From Pyricularia pennisetigena (taxonomy: Eukaryota; Ascomycota; Sordariomycetes; Magnaporthales; Pyriculariaceae): a stretch of DNA of 64,000 nt. The notes beneath the pieces were generated by a model. That model did not search any database and was not told the origin of the DNA. It saw only the letters and a list, made by a program, of their open reading frames with translations. The DNA is taken from positions 7,791,136 to 7,855,135 of the forward strand of contig NC_043742.1 in assembly GCF_004337985.1 (NCBI RefSeq). The letters run 5' to 3'. The translations under genes and the position numbers were made by a program. Positions 23,766-35,846 of this stretch are shown piece by piece (positions within the stretch are counted from its first letter, which is position 1; each line of letters begins with the position of its first letter).

Positions 23766-26700
23766 ATGGCTACCTTCGATATAATGGTAAGCCTAAAGGG
23801 CACCGAGAATTACGTCATCTGGGCTATTCGTGCTCAAGCGGCCTTGGAAGTGAAGGGACTCGCATATACCCTGGAGCAAAAGGAGGGAGTTATTATTAGC
23901 CTCGATGCTAATAATAACATGGAACCCACTGGTATCCCCAGTGGTATCCAGAGTGGTAGTAATACCCTTGAACCTCTGGATTATACAAGCAAAGATACGC
24001 TGGCTTTAGCCTTCATAAAATCACTGTGCGATAATAAACCTCTTTTATATATAAAAGAATGCACTTCTGCGTACGAAGCCTGGAATAAATTAAAAAATAT
24101 ATATAATCCTGAAGGCTATACTTCGGATTTCCTTTTATTAAAGGAGTTTTATTCGGCTGTACCAGAATCGTTCAATAATATCGAGGTTTATTTGAATCAA
24201 ATAAAAGAGTTATATTCAGTTTTGAAATTTAAAGGTTTAATTACTCAAGATAAGGTTATTATAACCTGGGTATTAAATATTTTAAATCAAAATTGGACCT
24301 CTTTTGCACAGAATATTATTCAAAAGCTACGGCATAATTCAGATAAATATACGGTAGATTTACTATTTGCCAATATTTTAGATGAATGTCGTGGTGAGGA
24401 TAATACTAATAAACATTATACCGTATCGTTGAATGAACTTTTGACCTTTAATAAGGTTAATAATGAGGTAAATTCTTTACCCATTAATAATTATAATTAT
24501 AATTATAATTATAATAATAATTACCCCAATGACGGGAATAAAGCTGATTATTTGAATTTGGGACATTACTGTTTTACAACGTTTGTTCCAAATTTAATTT
24601 ATTCTGACTTTAATCCACATATTGTATTGCACTCTACTATAAAGTCCTCCAATTTTATTATAGACAGTGCAGCAACAATTCATACATGTTGCAATATACA
24701 ATATTTAACAGACGTTAAAGATATAAATACGACTGTTAAATGGGGTAATGCTTCCCACTTAAATATAAATAAGATGGGAACTATAAAAGTCAAGTTCAAT
24801 GATACAGGTATAACAGAAACCATAAATAACGTGTACTATGTACCAGAATTTGGGTTCAATATACTCTCTGTTGCACAACTACATAACTATATTATAACCT
24901 TTATAAACAATAAAGTAATAGTGATACATAAAGAACATAAACATAAAATAACAGAAGGTTATAAAAATAATGGGCTATATATTCTACCTACCCAAATTGT
25001 GGAAAATAATTGTATATTACATGCGGAAGAAAAGTCGAAAAATAACGATATTTCTTCCAATGCAATATATAAACTACACGTTAAATATGGGCATATAGGG
25101 TTAACACCCCTATTGCAGTTAATAAAGACAAATAAAATAAAGATATCCAAAGACGATATATATAATTATAATAAATATACGTGTGAGATTTGCTTAACTG
25201 CAAAATCCAATCGGAAAATAAACAGGACTTCTGCAAATATTATAAATTATAATATATTAGACAGAATCCATTCCGATTTAGGTGGACCCATAAATCCACC
25301 CACGTATAATTATTATAAATATTACATAACGTTTTTGGATAAAAAGTCACGTTATTTACGTGTTGCATTGTTAAAAACAAAGGCTGATGCCCTAGAGGCA
25401 TTCAATATATATAAGAAACAAATGGATAATGATACCGTTAATATAAATGGTAAAAGAACAATAAAAGAGTTCTTTACCGATAATGGAGGCGAATATATAA
25501 GTAACCAATTTAAGATTGCGTTACAGAATAACGGTATTATACACCATTTTACGCCTGCATATACAAAAGAGCCAAATGGGTTAATAGAACGTATAAATTT
25601 AACCCTATTTAATAAGGTCAGGGCTATGCTATTTAATAGCAAAGCACCTAACTATTTATGGGGTGAGGCTTTATTAGCCGCTGTATACCTATATAATAAC
25701 ACCCCACATACGGCTTTAAATATGCAGACGCCAGCCAATATATTTCACAATATAAGTGAAAATAATATAAATAATAATGCAATTCACGTAAATAACTATA
25801 TACAACCTTGGGGATGTATTATTTACTATAACGATAACCATGATAAAGAGAAACTCGAACCTCGAAATAAAATTGGTATTTTAGTAGGTTTTACACCTAA
25901 TATAAAGATATATAAAATATGGGACCCATATAAAAGGAAATGTCTCCTGGTCAGAGATATTACCTTTATAACGGATAAATTTTATCCACATATAAACAAC
26001 GAAAATACCACTATAAATAATAATAATATAAACGAGGTCGAATTCTCTTTACCAGATTTCGAGGTAAATCCAGTAAATAATACAAATATAAATAAAGATA
26101 ATAACGTTGATAAAAATAACATTAATAACGTTAATAACGCGAATAACGTTAATAATGCTGATAAAAACAACGTTGTTACCAATAACAATAATCCCCAAGG
26201 AGCTAACAATTCGTCTATAAAAATAAACATAAAAAATAAACCCCCAATAAATTCTGCAGAATATAAAATATATAATGACGTTCTATTTACGATACGTGAT
26301 ATCAATAAATCGTTAAAATTTAATTTTAACGAAGATAATTACGTATTAATAACAAATTCGTTAATAGAACCGAATACCTATAAACAAGCTATGGAAAGCC
26401 AAGATTGGGAAAATTGGCTGCAGGCTTGCAAAGACGAAAATAATAGCTTAACAGAATCCAATACCTTTACTATAACGGATTTACCTCCAAATAAAATAGC
26501 TATAACTGGGCGCTGGGTTTTTAAGAAAAAACCCTTGAATAATATAAATAATATTCGTTTTATTACGGATATTAATAAACGGTATCGTTATAAAGCCAGA
26601 TGGGTAGTACAGGGATTCCACCAAATTATGGGTGTTGATTACCTGGATACCTTTTCTACAACTTGTAGAACAGAAACCTGGCATATACTTATAATGCTAG

Positions 26701-28145
26701 CATTACATAAAGGGTGGTACGTCATTCAATATGACGTTAAGAACGCGTTTTTACACGCAGATATCGATACCGAAATATATATAAAGTTACCTACAGGGCT
26801 ATATACAGATAAAAAGTATATAAATAAAGTGGGTAAATTAAATAAAGCCCTGTATGGTCTAAAACAAGCGCCTAGACTTTGGTATAAATACCTTACCAAA
26901 ACGCTGATAAAGTTAGGTTTTACTGTTTTCCCATACGACGAAGGCGTATATATAAACCAAGATAATAATAGCCAATTTTTTGGCATTATTATGGTTTGCC
27001 ACGTCGACGATATTTTGGCATTTAATGCTGATTTATCGTTATTGGATATTCTTTATAAAGAATTATCCAAATATATAAAAATAGAATGTATGGGACCTGT
27101 ATCCAATTTTTTGGGTAACAGGATAACTATAAATAAAAACAATAAAACCGCTTTTATTAGCCAGGAAGATTATACCAATAAAATATTGAATAAATTCAAT
27201 ATTATAAATAACGAAAAACCTTCTACCATTCCGGGGGTACCAGGTTTAAAATTCGATATAAATAAACATAAAGCTACAAAAGAGGAAATCAAAGATTTCC
27301 AACAGAAAGTAGGCTCACTACTATATTTAGCAATAAAAAGCCGCCCAGATATAACATATTGCACGTGCCTAGCCGCCAGGTTTATGGCTAATCCTGGGGC
27401 TGAACATTTCAAGATTCTTGAAAATGTTTTTAAATATCTGCTAAAAAATCCCACTTTTGGCCTACAATATAACGTTAATAATATATCCCAACATAACGTT
27501 AACAATAACGGATCCAATAAAAATAACGTTAACGAAAAGTTAATAAATAATATGAATAATATAAATAATATAAACCTGCAGGATAAAAGCCAAAATAACG
27601 ATAATATATTATTTATTAAGGGATATACAGACTCTGATTGGGCTAACGACCTAAATCAAAGACGTTCCACTACTGGATATATATTTAGCCTGTCCAACAG
27701 TTATAAAATAAATAACGATAACAATATAATAAGTTGGACTTCTCAACTTCAGAAAACGGTAGCTTTATCGTCGACTGAAGCTGAGTATATGGCTTTACGG
27801 GACGCCGTTAAAGAAGCCATATATTTAAATAATATGCTAAATTATATAAATAATAATTTAAAGTTGGGTTTTAACATCAAAACCCCTTTAATTTTAGTGG
27901 ATAATACGTCTACCATAAAGCTCGCGGAAAACCCGGAATTTCATAAAAGATCTAAACATATCGATATAATATATCATTTTAGCCGCGAAGCTATAAATAA
28001 TAATTTAGTTGAGTTGAAATATATACCAACTAAATTAAATATAGCTGATTTTTTAACGAAATCAGTACCCGGACCTTTGCATAAGGATCTATTATCCTAT
28101 GCAAATGTTAATAACGGTGCAGAGGATAACAATAAAAATAAATAA
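23766..28145 (+). CDS. Copia Gag-Pol polyprotein (gag, protease, integrase, RT, RNase H), family I
   Basis: A 1459-residue single frame from the ATG at 23,766. Order: Copia-type gag (residues 1-about 200, NYVIWAIRAQAAL); protease with Asp300 in IDSAATIH (S-A in place of the usual S-G); integrase zinc region (HVKYGHIG, then CEIC) and DDE core with Asp504, Asp572 and Glu608, the last two 35 residues apart as expected; an Asn-rich linker near 760-830; RT with DVKNAFLHA and HVDD (Asp1081, Asp1082); RNase H from Asp1289 (TDSDW) with STEAEY. No CCHC zinc knuckle is seen in gag; instead there is an Asn/Tyr repeat near residues 240-253. All catalytic residues are present, so it is probably able to transpose. 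Codon use is strongly AT-rich. Confidence 0.95.
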   Translation: MATFDIMVSLKGTENYVIWAIRAQAALEVKGLAYTLEQKEGVIISLDANNNMEPTGIPSGIQSGSNTLEPLDYTSKDTLALAFIKSLCDNKPLLYIKECTSAYEAWNKLKNIYNPEGYTSDFLLLKEFYSAVPESFNNIEVYLNQIKELYSVLKFKGLITQDKVIITWVLNILNQNWTSFAQNIIQKLRHNSDKYTVDLLFANILDECRGEDNTNKHYTVSLNELLTFNKVNNEVNSLPINNYNYNYNYNNNYPNDGNKADYLNLGHYCFTTFVPNLIYSDFNPHIVLHSTIKSSNFIIDSAATIHTCCNIQYLTDVKDINTTVKWGNASHLNINKMGTIKVKFNDTGITETINNVYYVPEFGFNILSVAQLHNYIITFINNKVIVIHKEHKHKITEGYKNNGLYILPTQIVENNCILHAEEKSKNNDISSNAIYKLHVKYGHIGLTPLLQLIKTNKIKISKDDIYNYNKYTCEICLTAKSNRKINRTSANIINYNILDRIHSDLGGPINPPTYNYYKYYITFLDKKSRYLRVALLKTKADALEAFNIYKKQMDNDTVNINGKRTIKEFFTDNGGEYISNQFKIALQNNGIIHHFTPAYTKEPNGLIERINLTLFNKVRAMLFNSKAPNYLWGEALLAAVYLYNNTPHTALNMQTPANIFHNISENNINNNAIHVNNYIQPWGCIIYYNDNHDKEKLEPRNKIGILVGFTPNIKIYKIWDPYKRKCLLVRDITFITDKFYPHINNENTTINNNNINEVEFSLPDFEVNPVNNTNINKDNNVDKNNINNVNNANNVNNADKNNVVTNNNNPQGANNSSIKINIKNKPPINSAEYKIYNDVLFTIRDINKSLKFNFNEDNYVLITNSLIEPNTYKQAMESQDWENWLQACKDENNSLTESNTFTITDLPPNKIAITGRWVFKKKPLNNINNIRFITDINKRYRYKARWVVQGFHQIMGVDYLDTFSTTCRTETWHILIMLALHKGWYVIQYDVKNAFLHADIDTEIYIKLPTGLYTDKKYINKVGKLNKALYGLKQAPRLWYKYLTKTLIKLGFTVFPYDEGVYINQDNNSQFFGIIMVCHVDDILAFNADLSLLDILYKELSKYIKIECMGPVSNFLGNRITINKNNKTAFISQEDYTNKILNKFNIINNEKPSTIPGVPGLKFDINKHKATKEEIKDFQQKVGSLLYLAIKSRPDITYCTCLAARFMANPGAEHFKILENVFKYLLKNPTFGLQYNVNNISQHNVNNNGSNKNNVNEKLINNMNNINNINLQDKSQNNDNILFIKGYTDSDWANDLNQRRSTTGYIFSLSNSYKINNDNNIISWTSQLQKTVALSSTEAEYMALRDAVKEAIYLNNMLNYINNNLKLGFNIKTPLILVDNTSTIKLAENPEFHKRSKHIDIIYHFSREAINNNLVELKYIPTKLNIADFLTKSVPGPLHKDLLSYANVNNGAEDNNKNK

Positions 28146-28208
28146 AATAAAACGTATCCACTCGCTAATTTGTTTATTATTTTATATAATAAATAAATTA
28201 CGGGGGTA
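28146..28208 (+). other. 3' untranslated region and polypurine tract of Copia family I
   Basis: The short spacer after the polyprotein stop ends ACGGGGGTA directly before the 3' LTR. The purine run is the likely second-strand primer. Confidence 0.7.
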
Positions 28209-28871
28209 TGTGAACATGGCTAGCGCAGGGCTAATTATATTAGCTACCCTGCATTATTTTATAACGGCTAGCACGGGCTAATTTTATTAGTCACCCTGCA
28301 TCGAATAAATAAATAAATAACAAATAAAACGTATACGCGTTCATACACACAAAGCTTTATATATTACGTCTTTGTTCATAGTTTCAACAACAAAACAAAT
28401 ACGTCATATTTAATCTAGCTTAGTGGTATAATGCACGTACCATAATCTATATTATATATACGTTGAAGTTCGTGGGTTCGAATCCCGTTGTGGTCGCAGA
28501 TTTTCTGTGCATGCATAAGCACAATAGGCCGTTAGGCTCAATGGGCCGTTAGGCTCAATAGGTCGGCAGGTCAGTCACATGAATAAGGCCAAATCATGTG
28601 ACGTGACCCCGCATTCCGGACATCCGGATCGAAGATCTGCACCTACGGATTCGAACACGTAATTCACAACTTAGCCTTAGATTCATCACCTTCATAACCT
28701 TTATCGATTCAACGATTCAACGAATCGATTGTGCAACAACAACAATATATCATCTCTATTACCCGCTAGCAGACGGTTATCTGCCATTTCAACGTTCCAT
28801 CAACCTTATACGTGATCCACTTTTCCCCGCGTTCAAGATTAAGCTTATTTCTATCTCGAAACCTCCTCACA
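28209..28871 (+). repeat. 3' LTR of intact Copia family I
   Basis: 663 bp, the same length as the 5' LTR and apparently the same sequence. It is followed by the target duplication CAAAG (28,872-28,876). Confidence 0.95.
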
Positions 28872-29019
28872 CAAAGGAAATGTAATAGGTAATTAGTTAA
28901 CGAATTAATTAAATACCCTAAACTCCAATAAGTAAAAATTAAGTTTTAAGGGGTTGAAACCTTATAAATTTTGAAAAAACCTTATAAATTGGAAGCGTTA
29001 AAGGTTTTGTTAAATTATT

Positions 29020-32000
29020 AGCGGGTATTTGTTTGGATTCCAGGTATTTTGAAATTATTAATCCTTTTGTAACTAACTCCCGTACGTAATAAAATTTTAA
29101 TAACGTATGTTAAATACGTTGGTGGTGCGTAGGGTTATATGCGTTAGCTATAAAACCTGTATTATTTCCAAATATTGCAATAAGGCCTTTTATAGGTAAT
29201 CCAGTCTTTATAAATAAGCTTTTAAACCACTGTGCTTCACGCAGGGCTTCCGTTAAAGTATCGGTTTCGGTTTTTGGAATATTTAAAGCTATAATACTAG
29301 CTTTTTTGCATTTCCACGTTATAGGGCCCCCAAATAGGGTATATAAATATCCGTAAATGGATTTTGAATTTTCCCTAGCCCCGGCAAAATCGCTATCACT
29401 AAAACCCAATAATTTTAAGCTTTTAAAACCCCCTATTAATAAATTGGGTGGTAATTCGGCTTTAAATACTCTATTTCCGTAACAAATAAATAAAAATTTA
29501 ATACCCGTTAAATAACGTAATAGGTTTTTCGCTGCCGTTAAATAAATTATAATGGTTTTTGTTAAAAAACGTAAAAACCACTAAGCCGCAAAACGGATAT
29601 CCGGGCGCGTTAAAAGTATTAAATACATAAGGGTGCCGATAATACGCTGTAATAATTTAATTTCCAACGCATTTACGGGTTTACCCCGGCTATATTTTGA
29701 TATATCCGGTTATAAGGAAATAAATATAGGTTTGCAATTAGCTAATCCGAACGTTGCTAATGCTTCCCTTATATATTAATTTTAATGGACTTAAAGTAGG
29801 CGTTTAAACCTATCCTTCATAATTTAAACGCCTTAAAAATAGGCTGCAGGGCCCTTGTTTTCCAACGCGTATATCTTATTAAAACGGGTTTTTAAATCCT
29901 AAACAAATTGCAATTTAGGACCTCTTAGTAGGTAATCGTTTACGAAAATAACGATAAAATATTTGGATTTAACGTTATAAAAAACAGCGGGATTAGAAAT
30001 TAATAGTTTAAAACCTTTTTTAAAAAACAGGGTTTCAAATTTGTTATGCCATTTTTTGGACCCTGTTTCAAACCATATAACGCCTCTTCCAACAGTATAA
30101 CCTGCAATTTTTCCGGGTTATAACCTATTTCCACTTAAATTTTAGTGGTGGTAAAATTACAATTTTTTGCCCATTGGTTAGAACCGTTTGGAATTTGCAA
30201 AAATATATTTACGTCGGTAAAGTTATTATTTGAAAACGCACCGATAAAATCAATTTGTTTTATTTCCCAATTTTGTGTATTAATTATAATTAATAATATA
30301 CGCCAAATAGGTGGTATATGAGTGCTAGCAAAAGTTTCGATCTGATTTAGGCCTTCGACCTGTAAAAAACCCCTAATAACGAGCTTAATTTTGTATTTTA
30401 TAGGTTTATTATTTTCATCCTTTTTTAATTTAAATACCGGCCGGGTAAAAACGAATTTACGGCCTATAAGTATTTTAATTTTTGGAATAAAACGGAAAAT
30501 CTTACAATAACGATTTGGTCGAATTTAAACGTTAAAACAGTTAATTATTTAGCATTTCCAAGGTTATTTGAAATTTGTTAATAATTATTTGGTTCACCAT
30601 TTTTAGTGGGCTTTTTTTTATTTCTTTTTTGGTTTAAAAGCAAAAATAATGCACGTAATTTATATCCATTAAATCTGGGTTTTCGAATTGCGAATTTAAT
30701 TCCATATTCCGTATTTGAAGTGCTAAAAACACCGGAATTTCCGTTGTTTTAAATACTGGATCAGGTACCGCTACCGTTATAGGCTTTGGGGGGCTAACGG
30801 TAGGCTGTACAAGCCTGGCGGGCACTGTATTTTCAGGGTTTAAATACCTTATAACGGGTGGTAATTACCCTGTAACCGGTGGTAAATACCCTATATTTTC
30901 AGGGTTTTTTAAGGGATAATTATCCGCTGGAACGCCATTAATTTCGTTTTTAGGTTCAAAATTAAAATCCCCTTTTAAATTTGTATTTTCCCCTTTTAAA
31001 ATTTATAACGTTTCCCCTGGAATAACCAAATCTTCAGCGTATATACCCTTTATAATTTTTACGGTAAAGGTTTTACATACGGCCCGTTTAACGGGTGCGT
31101 AAACCAACACTGTAAAATTTAATAAATAGGTTAAAAATTTCACCGTTTCGGTGCGGGGAACCAATTTATTAAATTTTTGGAGTTTTTCCAACGGTATAAT
31201 AACCTGGTATATAGTATTAATAGCCCGAAAATACCCTAAATTGGGTTTGTGCGGTAATCCAAATGGGAATTCGGAATGAAATTCCTCGTAAAGTGTTAAA
31301 TCCTTATTAATTACCGTTGTATGGTTAATTAAATTAATTACGGCAAGCAGTAAATAATATCATAAATATAATAGTAAACCCGCCGTTATAATGGTAAACC
31401 GATGTTTATCCAAAATAACACTAACGGATCGTTCCCTTAATCCGTTTTGGCCGTGGTTATAAGGATTCGAAATGCTAAAATTAACACCTTTGTTTGTAAC
31501 CCAATTTTAAAAATTTGTATTAATTTCGTACCCCCTATTAAAGTAAAAATTTAGGGGGTAGCGCCCGTACGTAGTTTTTAAAGCCCTAAAAAAACTTTTA
31601 ATAACTATTAAAACCGTAGGTTTGGTTTTATTTTTTTATGGGATAAACCACCGAAAACGTGATTTTCGGTCCACTAATAACAAAAATACGGGCTTTTTAT
31701 TGTAAGGATTAAGTTTAAAAATCATTATATTACCTTTTATAAAATCGAAAATATTAGGGGGTATAAGGAGTGCGATTTTACTTGTACGCCTGATAAAAAT
31801 GGTTTTAATATAAGCAATACAGGTAATTGTCCTAATTTTGTCGAAATTAGGTAAACTTTTTGTAATTTTGGCGGTTTTTTTTTAGCAATAATAACCCTAT
31901 ATACCCCAAGCGTTTGTGCTATAACAGGGTTTTTTGGGCCTGGATTTCGTTATAATTACCTGTAACTCCGTTTATTTTAGGGGTTAACCAACCGTCCGTA

Positions 32001-32500
32001 GTCCGTTTTAGGTTTAAAAGGAGGTAATTTACAGGGGCCTGCATTTAATCCGATAATAAAAAAGGTTTTAACAACAGATTTTTTATATGGGAAACCCCCT
32101 TTTTTTCGGAAATAATTTTTTCTGTATTAGGCTGTATAAAAGGGTTATTTAACGGTGTGCCGGGCCTACGGGGCCCAATTTTACGTGGATTTTCAGGGCT
32201 TTTACCGCTCAATTTCTGCGTTACAGGTACATTTACGGTTATTTCCGTATTTTGTTTGGGATTTAGCTTTTCCGTTACCGTATTTTTTCCGGTTCCGAAT
32301 CGGTGTAAATTTTATAATCCTCGTAATTTTCGGGGTTTATATTATTTAATTTCATCTCTAACGGGGTTGCGTAGCCCACTGTAACCCTTTGTAAAACTAT
32401 GCTGAAAGCGGTGCTATATTTACCTATTATATAAACGTAATTCGAAATAACGTTATTTCGAACAAAAATATCGCACCCTTTAACCTTTAAATAAAACAAA
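29020..32500 (-). pseudogene. Degraded pol region (integrase, RT, RNase H) of Copia family II relic
   Basis: Read on the minus strand, fragments of Copia RNase H remain open at 29,409-29,110 (GFSDSDFAGARENSKSIYGY, then a NPTHHQRI-like end where intact copies have the K-H-I-D motif). RT remnants follow upstream, equivalent to the open piece at 35,847-36,281 of the plus-strand copy. Frames are broken by stops, nearly all explainable as C-to-T or G-to-A changes. It cannot make protein. Confidence 0.7.
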
Positions 32501-34165
32501 TGTTTAACGGTATTTAAACGTCCCCACGTCTTGTGATTTTTATCGTACAGGGTATTTCTTAATAATACTCCCCTATATTATAATATATAAAGCCATTAAC
32601 GATATTTATTCCAAACAAAGGGATATATAAAACGCTATTTAACGTAATCTTTTTAAATTCGTCAGCTTTTTGGCCGTAACGGACCTGTATTTTTACAATT
32701 CCGGTACCTATAGGTCTAATAGGGCCACCTCCTATACCGATTTCGACTGTAAAACCAGGGGTATAATCGGTAAAAAATTGTTTATTTGCAAAAGTATAGT
32801 GCGTGCTACCTATATCGTACAGGATAGGGTAACCTAATTTCCATAGTTTAAGGGTCCCTTTTACGCCGCGTCCAGGTTTCGTTTTAACCCTAAAATTAAT
32901 TGTTAAAACCTGTAGGTTTAGCGTTTTACCGGTATCGGTTTCCGAATCCGAATCCGAACGTAATTTTATAATTCCGCTAATGGCGGAATTAACCTTTTAT
33001 TCCAGGGCGTTATACGCTGCGCCTTCGTTAACGTTACCAGGAATCGAACCCGTAAATAATTCGAAATGCATCAAAATTATGGACGTTCCAGCGGTTAATT
33101 CGCTGGAGTTGGAGGATTTAATATTTTTTGCAAAAGCAGAATCCGAATTAGAGTTTTTCCTTTTTTTTTCGTAATTCAAAGGTGTTTTCCTGCCCATTAT
33201 TTTCCTTTTTAGCACCCTTTTTTAGCGTTTTTTTTACCTGTTTTTCTGCCTTTAAACCTATAATTAGCGGCTTGAACCGTTATAAAGCCTGAAATCGAGT
33301 TTTCGGATATAAAGTCCGTTATAAGGTATTGCAAATTTAATTTTTCCGAATTTTGGCCTATTACCAGCAAAACCCGTTAGGTATTGCGTTGGCGTTCGCT
33401 CCAAATAGGGAATATCCCCTCCAAAGCCCGTAAATATTAGTTTCGTACGCTTACGGGGTTAATTTGTACGTTAGTGTTCGCTAATTTAGTTATTAGTAAG
33501 TTAAAACGGCTGTTAAATTCAGGTATTGTTCCTTCAAATTTCGAAAAATTTGAAACGTGGAATTCCCGATATAGTGAATTTCGACAAATTTCACATGCAG
33601 TGGAATAGCTATTTTCCAGGGTCTTATAAACCGTTACGGGGTTGGAATACCATGCAATGGATTTTAAAAATTTTTTGGTTAAGCTGTTTTTTATAAATAA
33701 TAATAGGATTAATTGCTCGTGTTCCGGTAGGGTATAACCAATTTCAGGGTTGGAAATAAATTCCGCTGCTTTTATCACCCTAAACTGTACTATTAACGCC
33801 TGTTTCCACAAATCGTAGTTGCTAACCCTTATTAATTTACAATTTTCGGGGAAGGAAAATACCCGTTTCGATAATTGTTTACTTATCCCGTCATTTAAAA
33901 TTAGGTTACCAGGTGGATTAGGGGGTGCGGTAGCGGGTTCGTTCTCCAAATTATTATTAAAATTAGTGGAATTACCGCTTTTTAGGGTTAATAGGGCAGT
34001 TAACTGTTAAATTATCCTTTAAAATTTATTTATTTGCGTAATTAACGCTTTTAATTGCAGGTTTTGGGCCTGTAATTTAGCGGTTAAAACTTCGTTTAGG
34101 CTGGGGTTAAGCCCCCTACTTGTTGGAATTGGGCCTGGAAGGCCCGACATAGGGCTCTCTTCCAT
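32500..34165 (-). pseudogene. Degraded gag-protease region of Copia family II relic
   Basis: The gag would start at the ATG at 34,165. An open piece at 33,949-33,437 reads as a Copia gag (NYDLWKQALIVQFR, then YTLPEHEQLILL). A protease remnant lies near 32,800 on the minus strand, with the motif DIGSTHY, where the third copy of the family has N-I-N-S-T. No CCHC knuckle is visible. Stops and frameshifts make it a pseudogene. Confidence 0.7.
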
Positions 34166-34914
34166 TGTACGGTAACTTGAATTATAGTTGCAATTCGCTA
34201 ATTTATAGTTATAATTAATTAATTTAATTGCCCAAGGGTAAATACCTTTTTTAATTTAGAATTTGCTATACCGTTTGCTTTTTAACGGGTATAAGCCTGT
34301 AATTGCCAATTACAGGGCTTATTGCTATTTTTAATGGTTAAAATCCATTACCAATACAGGGTTAAAATCCCTAAAATCCCCAATTAATTGGTGCCCTGGT
34401 ATTTGTACCAATCCAGGTGCACGTAACGAATTTAATTCGTTAAATGGGTGCAGGGTAAACTGCAGGGTATTGTAACCATTAACGTAATTTCGCTAACGGG
34501 TTTATGAGCTATTGTAAACCCTACTAAACGCACTAGGATTTAATGGGGTATTAATTAACGAATACAGGGGTTTTTGGCCCTTACTCGCTAGCGTAAACCC
34601 TATTAGAAACTTGAACCAATTATAATAGCGTACACGATCCATAAAAACCATACCAAAAATTTTGGATTTGCAATGCAAGCGATCGCTGCAGTACCTAAAA
34701 GGGCTTAAATCGAACGCTAATTTTTAACGATCCCCATTGTAAATATAGGGGGTTAAATGCTAAATAAGCGCCTAAACCCAACAATTTTGCACAAAAACAG
34801 CAATATCTTCGTCAATATACGTGCTCTAAAAATGCGACAATAACCAAAATAAAATTTAAATTTCAGGCTTTCCAGCGATGCAAAATACACTTTAATGCAC
34901 AAACTAAAACCTTT

Positions 34915-34928
34915 CCGGGCTCATAACC
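34915..34928 (-). other. Primer-binding site of Copia family II relic (initiator tRNA-Met arm)
   Basis: On the minus strand the 5' LTR is followed at once by GGTTATGAGCCCGG, the same 14 bases found after the 5' LTR of the intact family I element. The two families otherwise have unrelated LTRs. Confidence 0.75.
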
Positions 34929-35482
34929 TGTTAACAATATGGGTTACTAACAGGGGGTTAAGCATTAGCTTAGGTGCGGCGTGGTGCTAATTGCGTTGTA
35001 AAAGCCTGTAATTACAGGGTTTGTATACATTAAATTCACTTATTTTGGGATTAATAAATTTAATTTATTAGAGGGGGAAATTTTGCTTTATCTCCCTTAT
35101 ATATTTTCCGACATCGAAATAGGGGTCCGCACCCCGCAAAGGGTTCCGGTACCGCACACGATTTTCCGAAAACTAATTTTGTATGCGTTATTAAAAAAAC
35201 ACCCTCATTTCCATACAAACCATTTCTGGGTTCGCACTAATTTGCTGATTTGGTGAAAATTTCAACCTGGTACAGGGTAGCTGACTCGTAGGTGCAGGGT
35301 GGGTATTAAACCGGGTACAGGGTAAAACCCCATTCGCTGACTTTAAATCGCAACTCCTGCAACATACAAAATATAACAGAAAATCTAACAACCTCAGCAG
35401 CCCCACTTCGGCACTATCTATTGTGGCTTATATGCAAGTAAAAGTGGACCCATTACACGCTAAATAACGCATATAATTAACA
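34929..35482 (-). repeat. 5' LTR of Copia family II relic
   Basis: 554 bp from TGTTAACAATATGGG to TATAATTAACA on the plus strand, closely similar to the LTR at 21,690. Next on the right is GGTAT, which continues into a plus-strand family II copy. Confidence 0.85.
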
Positions 35483-35846
35483 GGTATAACCGTTGAGAAT
35501 TAGGTTATTCCAGGGGAAACGTTACAGATTTTAAATGGGGAAAATATACATTTAAAGGGGGATTTTAATTTTGAATTTAAAAAAGAATAACAGCGTTGCA
35601 GTGGATAATTATCCCCTTAACAGCCTCGAAAGGATATGGTATTTACCACTCGAAAATACCCGTCATTCACCCCCTGTTACAAGGCAATTACCACCCGTTA
35701 TACGGTATCTAAACCCTGAAAATACAATGCCCGCAAGGCCTGTATAGTCTACAGTTCGCCCCCCAAAACTTACAACGGTAGCGGTACCTACTCCAACCTC
35801 TAACACAACGGAAATTCCGGTGTTTTCAGCACTTACAATATAAAAC

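Larger units (their letters stand above)
22726..28871 (+). mobile_element. Intact Copia (Ty1-like) retrotransposon, family I
   Basis: A 6146-bp element with two 663-bp LTRs that appear identical on direct reading, flanked by the perfect 5-bp duplication CAAAG (22,721-22,725 and 28,872-28,876). A primer site follows the 5' LTR and a purine-rich stretch (ACGGGGGTA) precedes the 3' LTR. The single 1459-codon polyprotein frame is uninterrupted. It sits inside a heavily mutated family II Copia, so it inserted after that host decayed. Two further solo LTRs of the family occur at 39,162 and 59,414. Confidence 0.96.
21690..35482 (-). mobile_element. Copia family II retrotransposon relic, full length, interrupted by an intact Copia
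   Basis: Two LTRs (21,690-22,242 and 34,929-35,482) in the same minus orientation enclose RIP-degraded gag, protease, integrase, RT and RNase H remnants read on the minus strand. Next to the 5' LTR is the primer site GGTTATGAGCCCGG (34,928-34,915, minus), and next to the 3' LTR a purine tract (about 22,255-22,243 read on minus: A8 then G5). Without the nested Copia (22,726-28,871) the element is about 7.6 kb. The outer 5-mers differ (GGTTT before, GGTAT after), and the flanks belong to different older elements, so the two LTRs may not come from one insertion. Confidence 0.85.
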
